A stretch of 64,000 bases of DNA from Nitratidesulfovibrio termitidis HI1 (GCF_000504305.1 NZ_KI632512.1:528388-592387); one strand, 5' to 3'; positions 9,301-17,394 are shown, counted from the stretch's first letter. The notes: generated from the sequence alone by a model not told the origin. Numbers and translations are program-made.

Positions 9301-10005
9301 AAAGGCGAACACGTTGCCGTACATGTCGGCGATGACCTGGATTTCGATGTGGCGCACCGCAGGAAGGTACTTTTCCACGTACAGGCGCGGATTGCCGAAC
9401 GAGGCCTGCGCCATGGTGGACGCCTTCATGAAGGCGTCGGAAAGTTCTTCCGCGCGATGAATGGCAAAGATGCCCCGGCCGCCGCCCCCGCCTTCCGCCT
9501 TCAGCATGACAGGCAGGCCGATCTCGTCGATGATGGTGCGCGCGGTGGGAATGTCCACGGCCCCCTCGGAACCGGGAACAACGGGGATATCCAGCTTCTT
9601 CGCCAGCTTGCGAACCTGCACCTTGTTGCCGAGCAGGTTCATGGCCTCTGCGGTGGACCCGATGAAGGTCAGACCGGCGGCCTTGCATTTGGCGGGGAAG
9701 CGTTCGTCTTCGGAGGCGAAGCCCCATCCGGGATGGATGGCGACGATGCCGCGCTGTTTGGCCAGCGCGATGATGTGGTCGATGTCCAGATACGCTCTGG
9801 GGTCGGAACCCAGCAGCAGCAGTTCCTGCGCTGCGGAGGCGGCCGGAGAGGTCTTGTCGATGTCGGTGGCGGTCATGACGGCCACGGCATCGAAGCGTTC
9901 ACGGATGGAACGGCAGATCCGGCGGGCCGGGATACCCCGGTTGGCCACCAGAATCGCCTTGCCCCTCACCTCTTCCAACACCTGCTCGAAGGTCTTGATG
10001 CCCAT
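6301..10005 (-). CDS. pyc: Pyruvate carboxylase with C-terminal zinc-ribbon-like tail
   Basis: 1234 residues, somewhat longer than the usual 1140-1180. Domains in order: biotin carboxylase (residues 1 to about 460; GGGGGRG ATP-grasp loop), carboxyltransferase barrel from about 540 (DTTPRDMTQ), and a biotinyl domain with the acceptor Lys at about 1161 in SIMKQEK. It carboxylates pyruvate to oxaloacetate using ATP and bicarbonate. After the biotinyl domain comes a tail with C1208, C1213, C1225 and C1228 (C-x4-C, then C-x2-C in FCPYCG), which looks like a zinc ribbon and is not part of the textbook enzyme. The birA gene lies 85 bases upstream in the same direction and should supply the biotinylating enzyme. 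Confidence 0.94.
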   Translation of the reverse strand: MGIKTFEQVLEEVRGKAILVANRGIPARRICRSIRERFDAVAVMTATDIDKTSPAASAAQELLLLGSDPRAYLDIDHIIALAKQRGIVAIHPGWGFASEDERFPAKCKAAGLTFIGSTAEAMNLLGNKVQVRKLAKKLDIPVVPGSEGAVDIPTARTIIDEIGLPVMLKAEGGGGGRGIFAIHRAEELSDAFMKASTMAQASFGNPRLYVEKYLPAVRHIEIQVIADMYGNVFAFDERDCTVQRNHQKLIEITPSPWPGITPELRERLKEYSRMLVREVGYHSLCTVEFLVTADGTPYLIEVNTRLQVEHGITECRYGIDLVEEQIAVAFGAKLRFTQENTAPQHVAMQVRINCEDPQNHFAPNSGLVSRYVSPGGPGVRLDSNMCAGYEFPSNYDSAGSLLIAYGQGWEKVLGIMERCLGEYVIGGIKTTIPFYKQVLKHPKFRAGDLDTNFIANTPELMCYSDLAPEAERLARLVAEVSAKGYNPYVQLGEYRTRETPRMPRFEPVLPHIPGAVRRAASPYPTGDRTALLDYLRDAGHVHFTDTTPRDMTQSNSGNRFRLAEDALIGPYLDNCGFFSIENGGGAHFHVALMANMTYPFSEAKEWNRFAPKTLKQILIRSTNVLGYKPQPKNLMRMTGEMVCDTHHIIRCFDFLNHIENMRPFAEVALNRTDVVFEPALSLSWAKGFDVDHYLGVTEEVLRMVGSVAGVGPDQAAKMIILGLKDMAGMCPPRFMTALVSALRKRWPSLVLHYHRHYTDGLFVPSVGAAAKAGTHIVDVALGASVRSYGQGDVLATAAYIEDELGLKTNLNKNMIRDCNFVLKQIMPYYDRYCAPYFQGIDHDVVEHAMPGGATSSSQEGAMKQGYIHLLPYMLKYLAGTRKIVRYHDVTPGSQVTWNTAFLAVTNAYKRGGEEEVRYLLEVLDHVARHNEADLTAEMRKARLSIYQDCNDAFRNLLLGRFGKLPLGFPADWVYESAFGNEWKKAIASRTEASPLDSLTDVDMAAEERGYIEIMRRKPTEEEFVLYLNHPGDAIKTIQLRARFGNPNNLPLDVWFEGVAPGEDLNFVDSNGKPHHLSLLSISRPNEAGMSVVRYVLDSEFMSCEVQVAKAAIADGKGSEKADPSNPLHVAAPSNGDLWVMYVHPGDVVKQGEELFNISIMKQEKAVLAPVSGMVKRVLKTADYRESKQMMPVREGELIVELGPIPRTCPNVACSRPITMEGIDFCPYCGEALNP

Positions 10006-10090
10006 CTAATCCTCGGTATCCTGGCTGTCCGGCCCGCAACGGGCGACCGGAATTGACGTGCGCGCATGCGCGGGGCGCATGGAATACGGA

Positions 10091-11209
10091 TCACGAAGGT
10101 ATGGGCGTGATGCTGCCGGAGCGGAGTATGTGTTCCCTGCCCGAAATGACAATCCGCAGGCCCCCCTGCGGTTCGAGTCCAAGAATCCTGCCCGGACAGT
10201 CACCCACTTCGCCACCGTGAACCACAACCCCACGGCCTACCCAGGCAAGATGCTTTTCCGCGCACGATACGAAATCGGCCCCACCGGCGCGTAGAACTTG
10301 CGCTTCATAGCAGAAACGTGAATCTTCCACAAGATGGCGCCACAGCGTCAACGGCGTGGCGGAAATGCCACGGTCGGCAAGACTTGCGGCGGGCACTGCC
10401 CAGCCTTGCCTTAGCGCCTGGGGCGGCGGTGCCGACACCACGTTGATGCCGATGCCCGCCAGCACCACTCCGCGTTTCTCTTCTATCAGCATGCCGCCCA
10501 CCTTGGCATCGCCCAGCAACAGGTCGTTGGGCCACTTGAGCTGCACGGGCACGCCCAATGCGTTGAAAGCTTCCGCGAACAGGCAGCCGAGGGCGATGGC
10601 CGCCGCATCGGTGCTGAACACACCGGCGGCAGGCAGCCGCAAGGCCGCGTAGATGTTGCCGGGCGGCGATTCCCACGGGCGGCGCAACTGCCCCCGCCCG
10701 GCCCGCTGCGAAACGGCCAGCACGGTCCCCCATTCCGGCAGGGCTCCGGCGGCGGCAAGGGCATGGGCCACGTCCAGGCTGGAGGTGCACGGCCCGCACA
10801 CGATTACCGGCGGAGGGACTGTGCCGGTTATGTAAGACGCGCAAGGAGCGGAAGACGACGAGGCTGCGGATGATTCCGTTGCCGCAGACCCGCCGGGCCG
10901 CGCCGCCAGCATGGCCACACTGCCCACGGTTACGGGAGTAAATTCCGGAAGCGCGGTAAGATCATCGCCCCAGCCGGGCAGGCTGCGCAGCGCTTCGGGC
11001 GGCAGCGGGTCGGCCAGCCATCGGGGGGCATCGTTTGCAGGCTGGCCGGAATACGACTGACCAGATGCCGCGCCGGGCGAAGACCCGGCAGACGGCAGCG
11101 GCAATCCTTCGTGCAACAGATGCACAACAAGGGAGCCCTGCCCCGCCTGGCTGGCGGCAGGCGGCAAGGCGTCGTCGGTGCGGTCTGGCTGAAAGCTGTT
11201 GCGGGACAT
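10091..11209 (-). CDS. birA: Biotin-[acetyl-CoA carboxylase/pyruvate carboxylase] ligase, group I
   Basis: 372 residues from the chosen ATG. The catalytic half carries SSLDVAHAL, QRAGRGQLRRPW (biotinyl-AMP loop) and LKWPNDLLLG, followed by KVGGMLIEE. A C-terminal beta domain follows. The first 110 residues are Pro/Ala/Ser-rich and do not contain an obvious helix-turn-helix, so unlike E. coli BirA it probably does not double as the biotin repressor. The enzyme makes biotinyl-5'-AMP and attaches biotin to the carrier lysine, here most likely that of the adjacent Pyc. The start at 11209 is preceded by CCAGAGG; ATGs at 11224 and further upstream lack such a site. It diverges from cca with a shared 111-base region. 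Confidence 0.85.
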   Translation of the reverse strand: MSRNSFQPDRTDDALPPAASQAGQGSLVVHLLHEGLPLPSAGSSPGAASGQSYSGQPANDAPRWLADPLPPEALRSLPGWGDDLTALPEFTPVTVGSVAMLAARPGGSAATESSAASSSSAPCASYITGTVPPPVIVCGPCTSSLDVAHALAAAGALPEWGTVLAVSQRAGRGQLRRPWESPPGNIYAALRLPAAGVFSTDAAAIALGCLFAEAFNALGVPVQLKWPNDLLLGDAKVGGMLIEEKRGVVLAGIGINVVSAPPPQALRQGWAVPAASLADRGISATPLTLWRHLVEDSRFCYEAQVLRAGGADFVSCAEKHLAWVGRGVVVHGGEVGDCPGRILGLEPQGGLRIVISGREHILRSGSITPIPS

Positions 11210-11320
11210 GGAACCTCTGGACATGAAATTTCGGGGCATGTGCAGGAATTTCCGTGGGGATGGGGCCTTGCGAACCCGGACGCATTTTCGTCCGGGCCGA
11301 AATCGGCTACGCTGCCCCAC

Positions 11321-12703
11321 ATGAAGACATACCTCGTGGGCGGAGCCGTACGCGACCTGCTGCTGGGCAGGCCGATACACGACCATGACGTGGCCTTTGA
11401 AGGCGACGCGGCGTGTTTTGTACGGCAGAACCCGGGTGCCCGCAAGGTTGGCCGCGACGTTGACGTGTACCTGCTGGACGGCGTGGAGCACATGCCCTTG
11501 CGCGGCACGCTGGATGAAGACCTGGCCGCCCGCGACTTCACCATCAACGCCCTGGCGCTGTCTGTCGCAGGGGTGGTGCATGCCCACCCGCAGGCGTTGC
11601 GCGACCTTGCGGACCGCGTGCTGCGCCCGGCATCGCCCACGGCGCTGGCCGACAGCCCGGTGCGGGCCTTCCGCGCCGCGCGCTTTGCCGCACAGTTTCC
11701 CGACTTTTCAGTACACCCGGAAACACTGGACCAGATGCGCACCACGGCCCGCAGCGGTGCGCTGGCCGGTCTGCCCGCCGAGCAGGTCTGCCGGGAAACC
11801 ATGAAGGCCCTGGCCGCGCCCTGCCCCGGCCGCTACCTGAAGGTGCTGCATGCGGGCGGCTGCCTGCTGCCGTGGTTTGCCGAATTGTCGGAAGCTCATG
11901 CGGTGCCCGCCGGACCTGTGCGTTATCACTCCGGTTCGGTGCTGGACCACGTGGCGCGGGTCATGGATATGGCCGCCGTGCTGGCCGGGCGCGAGCAGGA
12001 CAGCGCCAAGACTCCGGAACATGCGGACGTCCGCCCCCTGGCAACGCAACCGGAACTGGTGACCTGGATGGCCCTGTGCCACGACCTTGGCAAAGTGACC
12101 ACTGCCGCGGACGTGCTGCCGCACCATTACGGCCACGAGGATCGCGGCGCACCGCTGGCGCGGGCACTGGGGTCCCGACTGGGCATGCCCACCCGATTCA
12201 TCGAGGCAGGTGATGCGGCGGCCCGGCTGCACATGCGCCTGGCCCGGCATGCGGAACTGCGCCCCGGTACGCGGGTGGACCTGCTGCTGGCGCTGCATGT
12301 GCGCGGCCTGCTGCCCGCCATGCGCCTGCTGGTGCTGGCCGATGGCACCGGCAAGGGCGTGGGCACAGGTCCCGACTGCGCATTGCGACAGCCGGAGGGC
12401 GTCCCCCCTGACCCGGACAAGGGTGCTCCTGTCGTTGCCGGGGGCGAATCCACGGTCGCTTCCGTTCCCGATGATCCCCTGCCCCCATACGAGCCGCCCC
12501 ACATTCCCAAGGCTTGCCTGGCCCGGCTGGAAGCGTTGCGCCAACGCACCGAAGCCGAACTTGCCGTGCTGCTGGCCGTGAAGCTGCCGCCAGACCTGCG
12601 CAACAAGGGGGCCGCTTCCGGCGCGCACCTGCGCGAACTGCGCAGCATGGCCCTGGCCCGGTTGGACGAACGTTACGGCGCCGTGACCGGTCGAGCAGGC
12701 TGA
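11321..12703 (+). CDS. cca: tRNA nucleotidyltransferase / poly(A) polymerase family with HD domain
   Basis: 460 residues. The class II nucleotidyltransferase head begins at once: VGGAVRDLLLGRP, then the metal-binding DHD at 21-23, and ARDFTINALAL further on. A C-terminal HD domain shows YHSGSVLDHVARV and LCHDLGK...HHYGHED, as in the E. coli type of CCA enzyme. A Pro/Asp-rich, probably disordered stretch lies at about 350-395, before the C-terminal helices. Expected role: adding or repairing the CCA end of tRNA; because related enzymes can be poly(A) polymerases, the choice is not certain. ATG 11321 opens the domain exactly, but the ribosome site is poor. The gene is divergent from birA. Confidence 0.83.
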   Translation: MKTYLVGGAVRDLLLGRPIHDHDVAFEGDAACFVRQNPGARKVGRDVDVYLLDGVEHMPLRGTLDEDLAARDFTINALALSVAGVVHAHPQALRDLADRVLRPASPTALADSPVRAFRAARFAAQFPDFSVHPETLDQMRTTARSGALAGLPAEQVCRETMKALAAPCPGRYLKVLHAGGCLLPWFAELSEAHAVPAGPVRYHSGSVLDHVARVMDMAAVLAGREQDSAKTPEHADVRPLATQPELVTWMALCHDLGKVTTAADVLPHHYGHEDRGAPLARALGSRLGMPTRFIEAGDAAARLHMRLARHAELRPGTRVDLLLALHVRGLLPAMRLLVLADGTGKGVGTGPDCALRQPEGVPPDPDKGAPVVAGGESTVASVPDDPLPPYEPPHIPKACLARLEALRQRTEAELAVLLAVKLPPDLRNKGAASGAHLRELRSMALARLDERYGAVTGRAG

Positions 12704-12834
12704 TCTGGCTGATCTGGCTGGCCGGGCTGTCTGGACCAGCCGGGCCTGCTCGCCCGGCAGGCCCGTTGAGCGCATCGGGGCCGTTGGTGCCAACCGGACC
12801 CAACAGGTTGGCGCCCCGCCCTCCTCCATCCGCA

Positions 12835-12872
12835 AAACGCAAAAGGCCCGGCGACAAATGCCACCGGGCCCC
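12835..12872 (-). terminator. Rho-independent terminator after ppaC
   Basis: On the minus strand GGCCCGG pairs with CCGGGCC across a twelve-base loop and is followed by TTTTGCGTTTT. It lies about 40 bases past the ppaC stop and closes the long minus-strand gene run from pyrG. Confidence 0.8.
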
Positions 12873-12910
12873 GTATGCGTCAGTCTGCGTCGGCTGGATA
12901 ACCGCTTCGA

Positions 12911-13831
12911 CTAGCCCTTGAAGGCCTTTTCGAAGTTGGGCACCACCTGCTTCTTGCGGCTCATCACGCCGTCAAGCCACACCGACGTGCCTTCGGGCTT
13001 CACGCCAAAGGCCTTTTCGACCATGGAGGCGTCGTCCGAAACGATCAGCATTTCGGAACCTTCCTTCATGATGTCGGTCAGCAGCAGGAACACCGAGTGA
13101 CGGCCTTCGCCCTTCACCTTGGTGATTTCTTCGTACAGGCCGGCCTTCACGGGCTCGAGGATGGACAGGTCCACCACTTCCAGCTGGCCGATGCCGACCT
13201 TCTTGCCGCCCATGTCGAAGTCCTTGTAGTCGCGGAAGACCAGGTCCTTCATGGACGCGCCTTCAACGGCGGACTTCACCTTGAACATTTCCATGCCCAG
13301 GGCCATCACGTCGGCCACGCCCGCGATCTTGGCAAGGGCTTCGACAGCCTTCTTGTCTTCGGGGGTGCAGGTGACGGACTTGAACATGACGGTGTCGGAC
13401 AGGATGGCGCACAGCAGGCCGCCGGCGATGGCCTTGGGCACTTCGATGCCGTAGAAGTCGTACATCGCCTTGATGACGGTACAGGAGCAACCCACCGGCC
13501 ACACCCACATTTCCAGCGGGTTGGGGGTGGTCACGTCGCCCAGCTTGTGGTGGTCGACCACGCCGAGCAGTTCGGCGTCGGACAGGTCGGCGGGCAGCTG
13601 CGCACGTTCGGTGGTGTCAACCAGGATGACCTTCTGGCCAGCCACGGAGGTCACCACTTCGGGGGCCTTCAGGCCGAACTTGCCGAGGACGAATTCGGTT
13701 TCGGGGGTGCACGCACCCTGCGCGACCGGCTTGGCTTCGATGCCGCGCTTGGTCATCAGGTCGGCAACGCCGATGGCGGCGATGATGGAGTCGGTATCGG
13801 GGTTCATGTGACCAAGGACAAGAGCTGCCAT
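12911..13831 (-). CDS. ppaC: Manganese-dependent inorganic pyrophosphatase (family II)
   Basis: 306 residues, the normal size for the family. The N-terminal DHH domain has GHMNPDTDS (metal ligands H8, D12, D14) and VDHHKLGD in the middle. The C-terminal DHHA2 domain ends with the substrate-binding SRKKQ motif. The enzyme hydrolyses pyrophosphate to phosphate in the cytoplasm. In sulfate reducers it pulls sulfate activation forward by removing the pyrophosphate from ATP sulfurylase, which is inference from pathway knowledge. The start at 13831 has GGAGGAAT at a good distance, and residues upstream in the frame do not fit the family. It lies 153 bases after the PTS EIIC gene, with a palindrome in between. 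Confidence 0.95.
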   Translation of the reverse strand: MAALVLGHMNPDTDSIIAAIGVADLMTKRGIEAKPVAQGACTPETEFVLGKFGLKAPEVVTSVAGQKVILVDTTERAQLPADLSDAELLGVVDHHKLGDVTTPNPLEMWVWPVGCSCTVIKAMYDFYGIEVPKAIAGGLLCAILSDTVMFKSVTCTPEDKKAVEALAKIAGVADVMALGMEMFKVKSAVEGASMKDLVFRDYKDFDMGGKKVGIGQLEVVDLSILEPVKAGLYEEITKVKGEGRHSVFLLLTDIMKEGSEMLIVSDDASMVEKAFGVKPEGTSVWLDGVMSRKKQVVPNFEKAFKG

Positions 13832-13902
13832 GTCGGTATTCCTCCGTTGCATGTGGCATTGGGGTTTGGTGCTGCGAGTAGCTCGCATGCTGCTGCGAAA
13901 TT

Positions 13903-13924
13903 GTTTGTGCCAAATAGCACAAAC
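13903..13924. promoter_or_regulatory. Inverted repeat GTTTGTGC-N6-GCACAAAC upstream of ppaC
   Basis: Two perfect eight-base arms are separated by six bases, about 72 bases upstream of the ppaC ATG and 60 bases after the EIIC stop. The half-sites TTGTG and CACAA have the spacing of CRP/FNR-family operators such as the HcpR type. On the minus strand the right arm is followed by AATTT, so a weak terminator for EIIC is an alternative. Confidence 0.45.
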
Positions 13925-13984
13925 ATTCCCGGCTGCCAAGTACCCCCGGCCCTCGCACCGTCAATTTCCGGTGACGAATGTGAA

Positions 13985-14688
13985 TCAGATGAACGAAGCC
14001 GCCGACGCGGCCAGCAAGGCCATGGCAAAGGCCACATAGGCCCGGCGCAGGCGCAGCGCCAGCATGCCGCCCATGGCGCCCACGAACCACACATGGCCCC
14101 AGGCAATGCCGGGAACGGACGGAAGGTGCCCGATATAGTTGGACATCAACTCGATAGTTCCCACAAGCACAAGCAGGCACACGCAAAACAGGCCCAGGTT
14201 CAACGCAAACAACTCGCCCAGCGAGCGCACCATGATGCGCCACAGGGGCGAATCGCCCTTGCCGGGGTGTTCCGCCACCCTGCCCCAGTGCAACAGGTCG
14301 GTGTACTGCTGGTTGCGCCAGCGGCGGTGCAGGTACTCGACATGCGCACCGGCAAGGGCGGCAGGCAGTGCGAGCAGCGCGGGAATGGCCAGTTGTCCGG
14401 CGGATTCCAGGCCGAAGTGCCCGGCCACGCTCAGGGTCAGCAGCAGGGAAATGATGGAATTGGGGGGTATGTAGGTACCGGCGGGGAACAGATCGAGCCA
14501 GAACAGCTCAAGAAAGATGGCGAGGTGCATGGAAAGCTCCCACTCGCCGGTCATGACGGCCCACAGAAAGCCGATGGCGAGGGGGCGTTCCAGAAAGCCC
14601 AGGTTCAGCGAAAAGCGCAGCAGCGAAAAAACGGCAAAAAAAAAGCGATGGGCAGCGCCAGGGTAAGTACAGGCAGAAAGTCCGTCAT
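13985..14688 (-). CDS. PTS mannose-family EIIC permease, frame interrupted at a run of nine T
   Basis: The ATG at 14688 overlaps the EIIB stop as ATGA. It opens a frame coding MTDFLPVLTLALPIAFF, which stops after 27 codons at 14605-14607. One extra T in the T9 run (14636-14644) joins it exactly to the long frame that continues ...AVFSLLRFSLNLGFLERP and on through ELFWLDLFPAGTYIPPN to the stop at 13985, giving 234 residues. The joined protein is a polytopic membrane protein of the EIIC (ManY/AgaC) family: FxxDxFPAG-like start, several hydrophobic helices, no catalytic His needed. It would be the transport channel of the mannose-family PTS with EIIA and EIIB just upstream. The break could be transcriptional slippage, a real mutation or a homopolymer sequencing error. 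No EIID gene is seen. Confidence 0.72.
14636..14644 (-). other. Poly-T (T9) frame-break site in the EIIC gene
   Basis: On the coding (minus) strand the sequence reads CGC followed by nine T and then GCC. The initiating frame and the long EIIC frame differ by exactly one base here. Ten T, or seven, would make one continuous gene. Runs of nine or more A/T are known sites of RNA polymerase slippage. Confidence 0.7.
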
Positions 14689-15149
14689 GACCACCCCTTT
14701 ATCTGCACCGGTTCGTTGGGCACGCAGCGAAAGTCCAGGGACACGGAGTGGCGGTTGAAGAAGCGCAGGCAGGCTTCGTCATCGTCGGAAACGGAAACAT
14801 GCGCGCACAGCTGTTTCTTGCCGGGGGGGTAGTGCAGGTTGCCGATGTTCAGGGTGCTCATGCCCACTCCCGCGTCGAAGGCGCGGCGGGCGTCGGCGCA
14901 CGTGGCGAAGAGCACGAGCGTGTCGTGCCCGTCGTCCGCGCGCCCGGTACAGTACTGGGCCAGGGCGTCCACCCGCACGAAGTGCACTTCCACCCGGCCG
15001 GGAATGGCCAGCGAGACGATCTGCTGTTGCAGGTCGTCAGCCGCCAGGGCGTCGTTGGCCACCAGCAGGCGTCGTGCCCCGGTGTAGGGCAGCCACGCCT
15101 CGATGATCTGGCCGTGCACCAGGCGGTTGTCGATGCGGAACCAGAGCAT
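14685..15149 (-). CDS. PTS mannose-family EIIB component
   Basis: 154 residues, the usual size. It starts MLWFRIDNRLVHGQI, with the phosphorylated histidine at residue 12 in the RLVHGQ motif, followed by the Rossmann-like core (LLVANDA, VLFATCADARRAFDAG, LNIGNLHY). EIIB takes the phosphoryl group from EIIA and, in transporting systems, passes it to the sugar through EIIC. The start lies four bases after the EIIA stop and the stop overlaps the EIIC start (ATGA), so the three genes are co-translated. An upstream extension of the frame runs inside EIIA and is not family-like. Confidence 0.9.
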   Translation of the reverse strand: MLWFRIDNRLVHGQIIEAWLPYTGARRLLVANDALAADDLQQQIVSLAIPGRVEVHFVRVDALAQYCTGRADDGHDTLVLFATCADARRAFDAGVGMSTLNIGNLHYPPGKKQLCAHVSVSDDDEACLRFFNRHSVSLDFRCVPNEPVQIKGWS

Positions 15150-15153
15150 GGCC

Positions 15154-15657
15154 CTACCCGTTCTTGACCCGGCTGCGCAGCAGTTCGCCAGCCGCCACGA
15201 TACCCTTGGCGCCCGCGTCGCGCGCATCGCGCGAAAGGGCGGCCAGATCGCCGTCGCGCCCGCCAAACACCTTGAGCAGCATGGGCAGGTTGACGCCGGT
15301 CAGCACTTCCACGTTGCCCTTGCCCAGCAGGGCCAGACTGAGGTTGGTGGGGGTGCCGCCGAACATGTCGGTAAGAATCATCACCCCGCGCCCGGTATCC
15401 AGGCGTTTTACCGCCTCGTTCAGCCGCTTCACCGTCTCGTCCACTTCCAGAGAGACGTCCACGCTGATGGAGGCGCAGTCCTGCACCGGCCCGAGTATGA
15501 ATTCCGCCGCGCGCAGCAGCGCCGCGCCGTAGTCGGCATGGGTCACCAGAATCACGCCGATGCGCGATTCCGCGGCGGCCTGGCCGTCTCCGGGGTTGCC
15601 GCTGTCACTGTGGCCCTTGCGGGGCTGCCCTGGGTGATGCTGTTCGGTGGTGGACAT
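15154..15657 (-). CDS. PTS mannose-family EIIA component
   Basis: 167 residues from ATG 15657. The EIIA-Man fold starts after a polar 30-residue lead: IGVILVTHADYG with the active histidine at about 40, then MILTDMFGGTPTNLSLALL, the family signature. It would receive phosphate from HPr and give it to EIIB. The ribosome site of the chosen ATG is weak; a GTG at 15765 would add 36 unconserved residues and reduce the gap to rapZ to 25 bases. It follows rapZ and ptsN, a common arrangement in this group. No ptsH or ptsI lies in the window. Confidence 0.88.
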   Translation of the reverse strand: MSTTEQHHPGQPRKGHSDSGNPGDGQAAAESRIGVILVTHADYGAALLRAAEFILGPVQDCASISVDVSLEVDETVKRLNEAVKRLDTGRGVMILTDMFGGTPTNLSLALLGKGNVEVLTGVNLPMLLKVFGGRDGDLAALSRDARDAGAKGIVAAGELLRSRVKNG

Positions 15658-15790
15658 GCTGGTGCGTTCAGGCCGAGCCTGATGTGGTTGGGGCAAGGTG
15701 TGGACGGTATGCCGTCCGGTGAAATCCGGTCCGACGCGCCACGGCGTCAGGTTCGGGCAGGACACCGACGCAAGCCTCGCATCCTTTCGT

Positions 15791-16789
15791 TCAACCCAGC
15801 TCCATGTGGCGGTGCTCTATGGATACGGCATAATCAGATTTTTTCAAGGCGCGAAGCAGGGCCTCCGCCACCGAGACCGAACGGTGCCGCCCGCCGGTGC
15901 AGCCGATGGCAATGGTCAGGCGATAACGCCCTTCCGTCTCGTACTGGGGCAGCAGAAAATGCAGAAAGTCCAGCAGCTTCGCCAGAAAGGCATCGCCGTG
16001 CCCCGCTTCCAGCACGTACTTGGCCACCGGCTCGTCCAGCCCGGACAAGGGGCGTAGGTCGGGCACGAAATAGGGATTGGGCAGAAAGCGCAGGTCGAAC
16101 ACCAGGTCCGCGTCGGCAGGCACGCCGTACTTGAACCCGAAGGTGACGATGTTGATGCGCAGCGACCGGATGCGCCCCTGGATGGTGCTCCACTTCTTCT
16201 GGATGACCCGGCGCAGGTCGTGGATGGAATAGCTGGAGGTGTCCACCACGAGGTCGGCGGTTTCGCGCACCGGGGCAAGGCGCAGCCGCTCCTGCTCCAG
16301 GGCCTGCTCCAGCCCCATGCCTTCGCTTTCCAGCGGGTGCGGGCGGCGGGTGGTGGCGTAGCGCCGGTTGAGCACGGGGGCGTTGGCCTCTATGAACACC
16401 ACCGCCGGGCGCACGCCCATGCCCTGCAACCGTTCCAGCGACTTTTCCAGGTTGCGCACGAAGTTGCTTTCGCGCAGGTCCATGCCCAGCACCAGCCCCT
16501 GATAGTGGGACAGCGCCTCGCGGTTCAGGATGGTGACCATCTGCGGGGCCAGCGTTGCAGGCAGGCCGTCCACCGTGAAATAGCGCAGGTCTTCCAGCAC
16601 GTTGAGCACCGTGCTTTTGCCTGCGCCGGACAACCCGGTAACGATGATGACGGGAAAGTCGGCGGCGGCCACCAGACTGTCCGCATCCGCGCCCCTGTCG
16701 GTTGCCGCTTGTCCGGAGCTGCCCGGCGCGCCGGGCGAACTGGACGCCGGGGCGGAAGGTGCGGGTGATGACGAGGCCTTGGTGGACAT
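15791..16789 (-). CDS. rapZ: RNase adapter / nucleotide-binding protein RapZ (YvcJ family)
   Basis: 332 residues. A disordered Ser/Ala/Pro-rich lead of about 45 residues precedes [16 protein letters not shown] (Walker A). Family motifs follow: [39 protein letters not shown] and [10 protein letters not shown] near the C-terminus. In E. coli RapZ delivers a small RNA to RNase E and senses cell-wall precursor; in other bacteria the role is unclear. Association with rpoN, hpf and ptsN is conserved across proteobacteria and is seen here too. ATG 16789 has GAGGAG nine bases upstream. Confidence 0.92.
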   Translation of the reverse strand: MSTKASSSPAPSAPASSSPGAPGSSGQAATDRGADADSLVAAADFPVIIVTGLSGAGKSTVLNVLEDLRYFTVDGLPATLAPQMVTILNREALSHYQGLVLGMDLRESNFVRNLEKSLERLQGMGVRPAVVFIEANAPVLNRRYATTRRPHPLESEGMGLEQALEQERLRLAPVRETADLVVDTSSYSIHDLRRVIQKKWSTIQGRIRSLRINIVTFGFKYGVPADADLVFDLRFLPNPYFVPDLRPLSGLDEPVAKYVLEAGHGDAFLAKLLDFLHFLLPQYETEGRYRLTIAIGCTGGRHRSVSVAEALLRALKKSDYAVSIEHRHMELG

Positions 16790-16935
16790 GGCAGACTCCT
16801 CGGGCGGCCCTTGCCGGGTGCCGTTTCGGGGGGGCGCGATGGCTGCGCGCCGGCGACGGGTGAGGATGATGCGCGATACGGCCCTGTGGTGCGCGATGCC
16901 CGGCACGGGCCAGCCGCCCAGGCGTGCTCTGCGCG

Positions 16936-17385
16936 TCAGGTGGTCCGCATGAGGGCCTTGAAGGCCTCGCCGTCCGGCGCGTCGAGCATGGCGCGGCGGA
17001 ACTGCGGATCCTTCAGCAGGCGGGAGATGTGGGCCAGAATGCGCAGGTGCATGCCCGCCACCTGCTCCGGGGCCAGCACCAGGAAAAAGAGGTGGCAGGG
17101 TTTCATGTCCAGCGCATCGAAGTCGATGCCCGGCACGCTGCGCCCCACGGCCACCACGATGTCGCTGATGTTGGCCAGCTTGCCGTGGGGAATGGCCACG
17201 CCGTCGCCTATGCCGGTGGTTCCCAGCGACTCGCGGTCGTGCAGCACGCCCAGCGCAACGGCGGCATCCACTTCGGGATGCCGCCGCACCACGGCCTGCA
17301 CGAGTTCCGCCAGCACCTCTTTCTTGGTGCCGGCGGAGAGCTCGGGCAGGATCAGATCATCGTGAAGATACTCCGAAAGCCTCAT
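16936..17385 (-). CDS. ptsN: PTS IIA-like nitrogen regulatory protein PtsN (EIIA-Ntr)
   Basis: 149 residues. The fructose-type EIIA fold is clear: [17 protein letters not shown] with the phosphorylated H67, then FFLVLAPE and [12 protein letters not shown]. PtsN is normally phosphorylated by the PTS-Ntr chain and acts on potassium transport, phosphate or stress control rather than sugar uptake. It starts nine bases after hpf on the same strand and is followed by rapZ, the standard rpoN-hpf-ptsN-rapZ order. Its own ribosome site is weak (AGGCACC), which fits coupling to hpf. Confidence 0.92.
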   Translation of the reverse strand: MRLSEYLHDDLILPELSAGTKKEVLAELVQAVVRRHPEVDAAVALGVLHDRESLGTTGIGDGVAIPHGKLANISDIVVAVGRSVPGIDFDALDMKPCHLFFLVLAPEQVAGMHLRILAHISRLLKDPQFRRAMLDAPDGEAFKALMRTT

Positions 17386-17394
17386 GTATGGTGC

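Noticed and set aside
6166-10056. A 1296-codon open frame opposite pyc
   Set aside because: Same compositional artefact; the minus strand encodes complete pyruvate carboxylase.
13097-14758. A 553-codon plus-strand frame across ppaC and EIIC
   Set aside because: It crosses several minus-strand genes, has no recognisable domain and has the His/Gln-rich composition of shadows.
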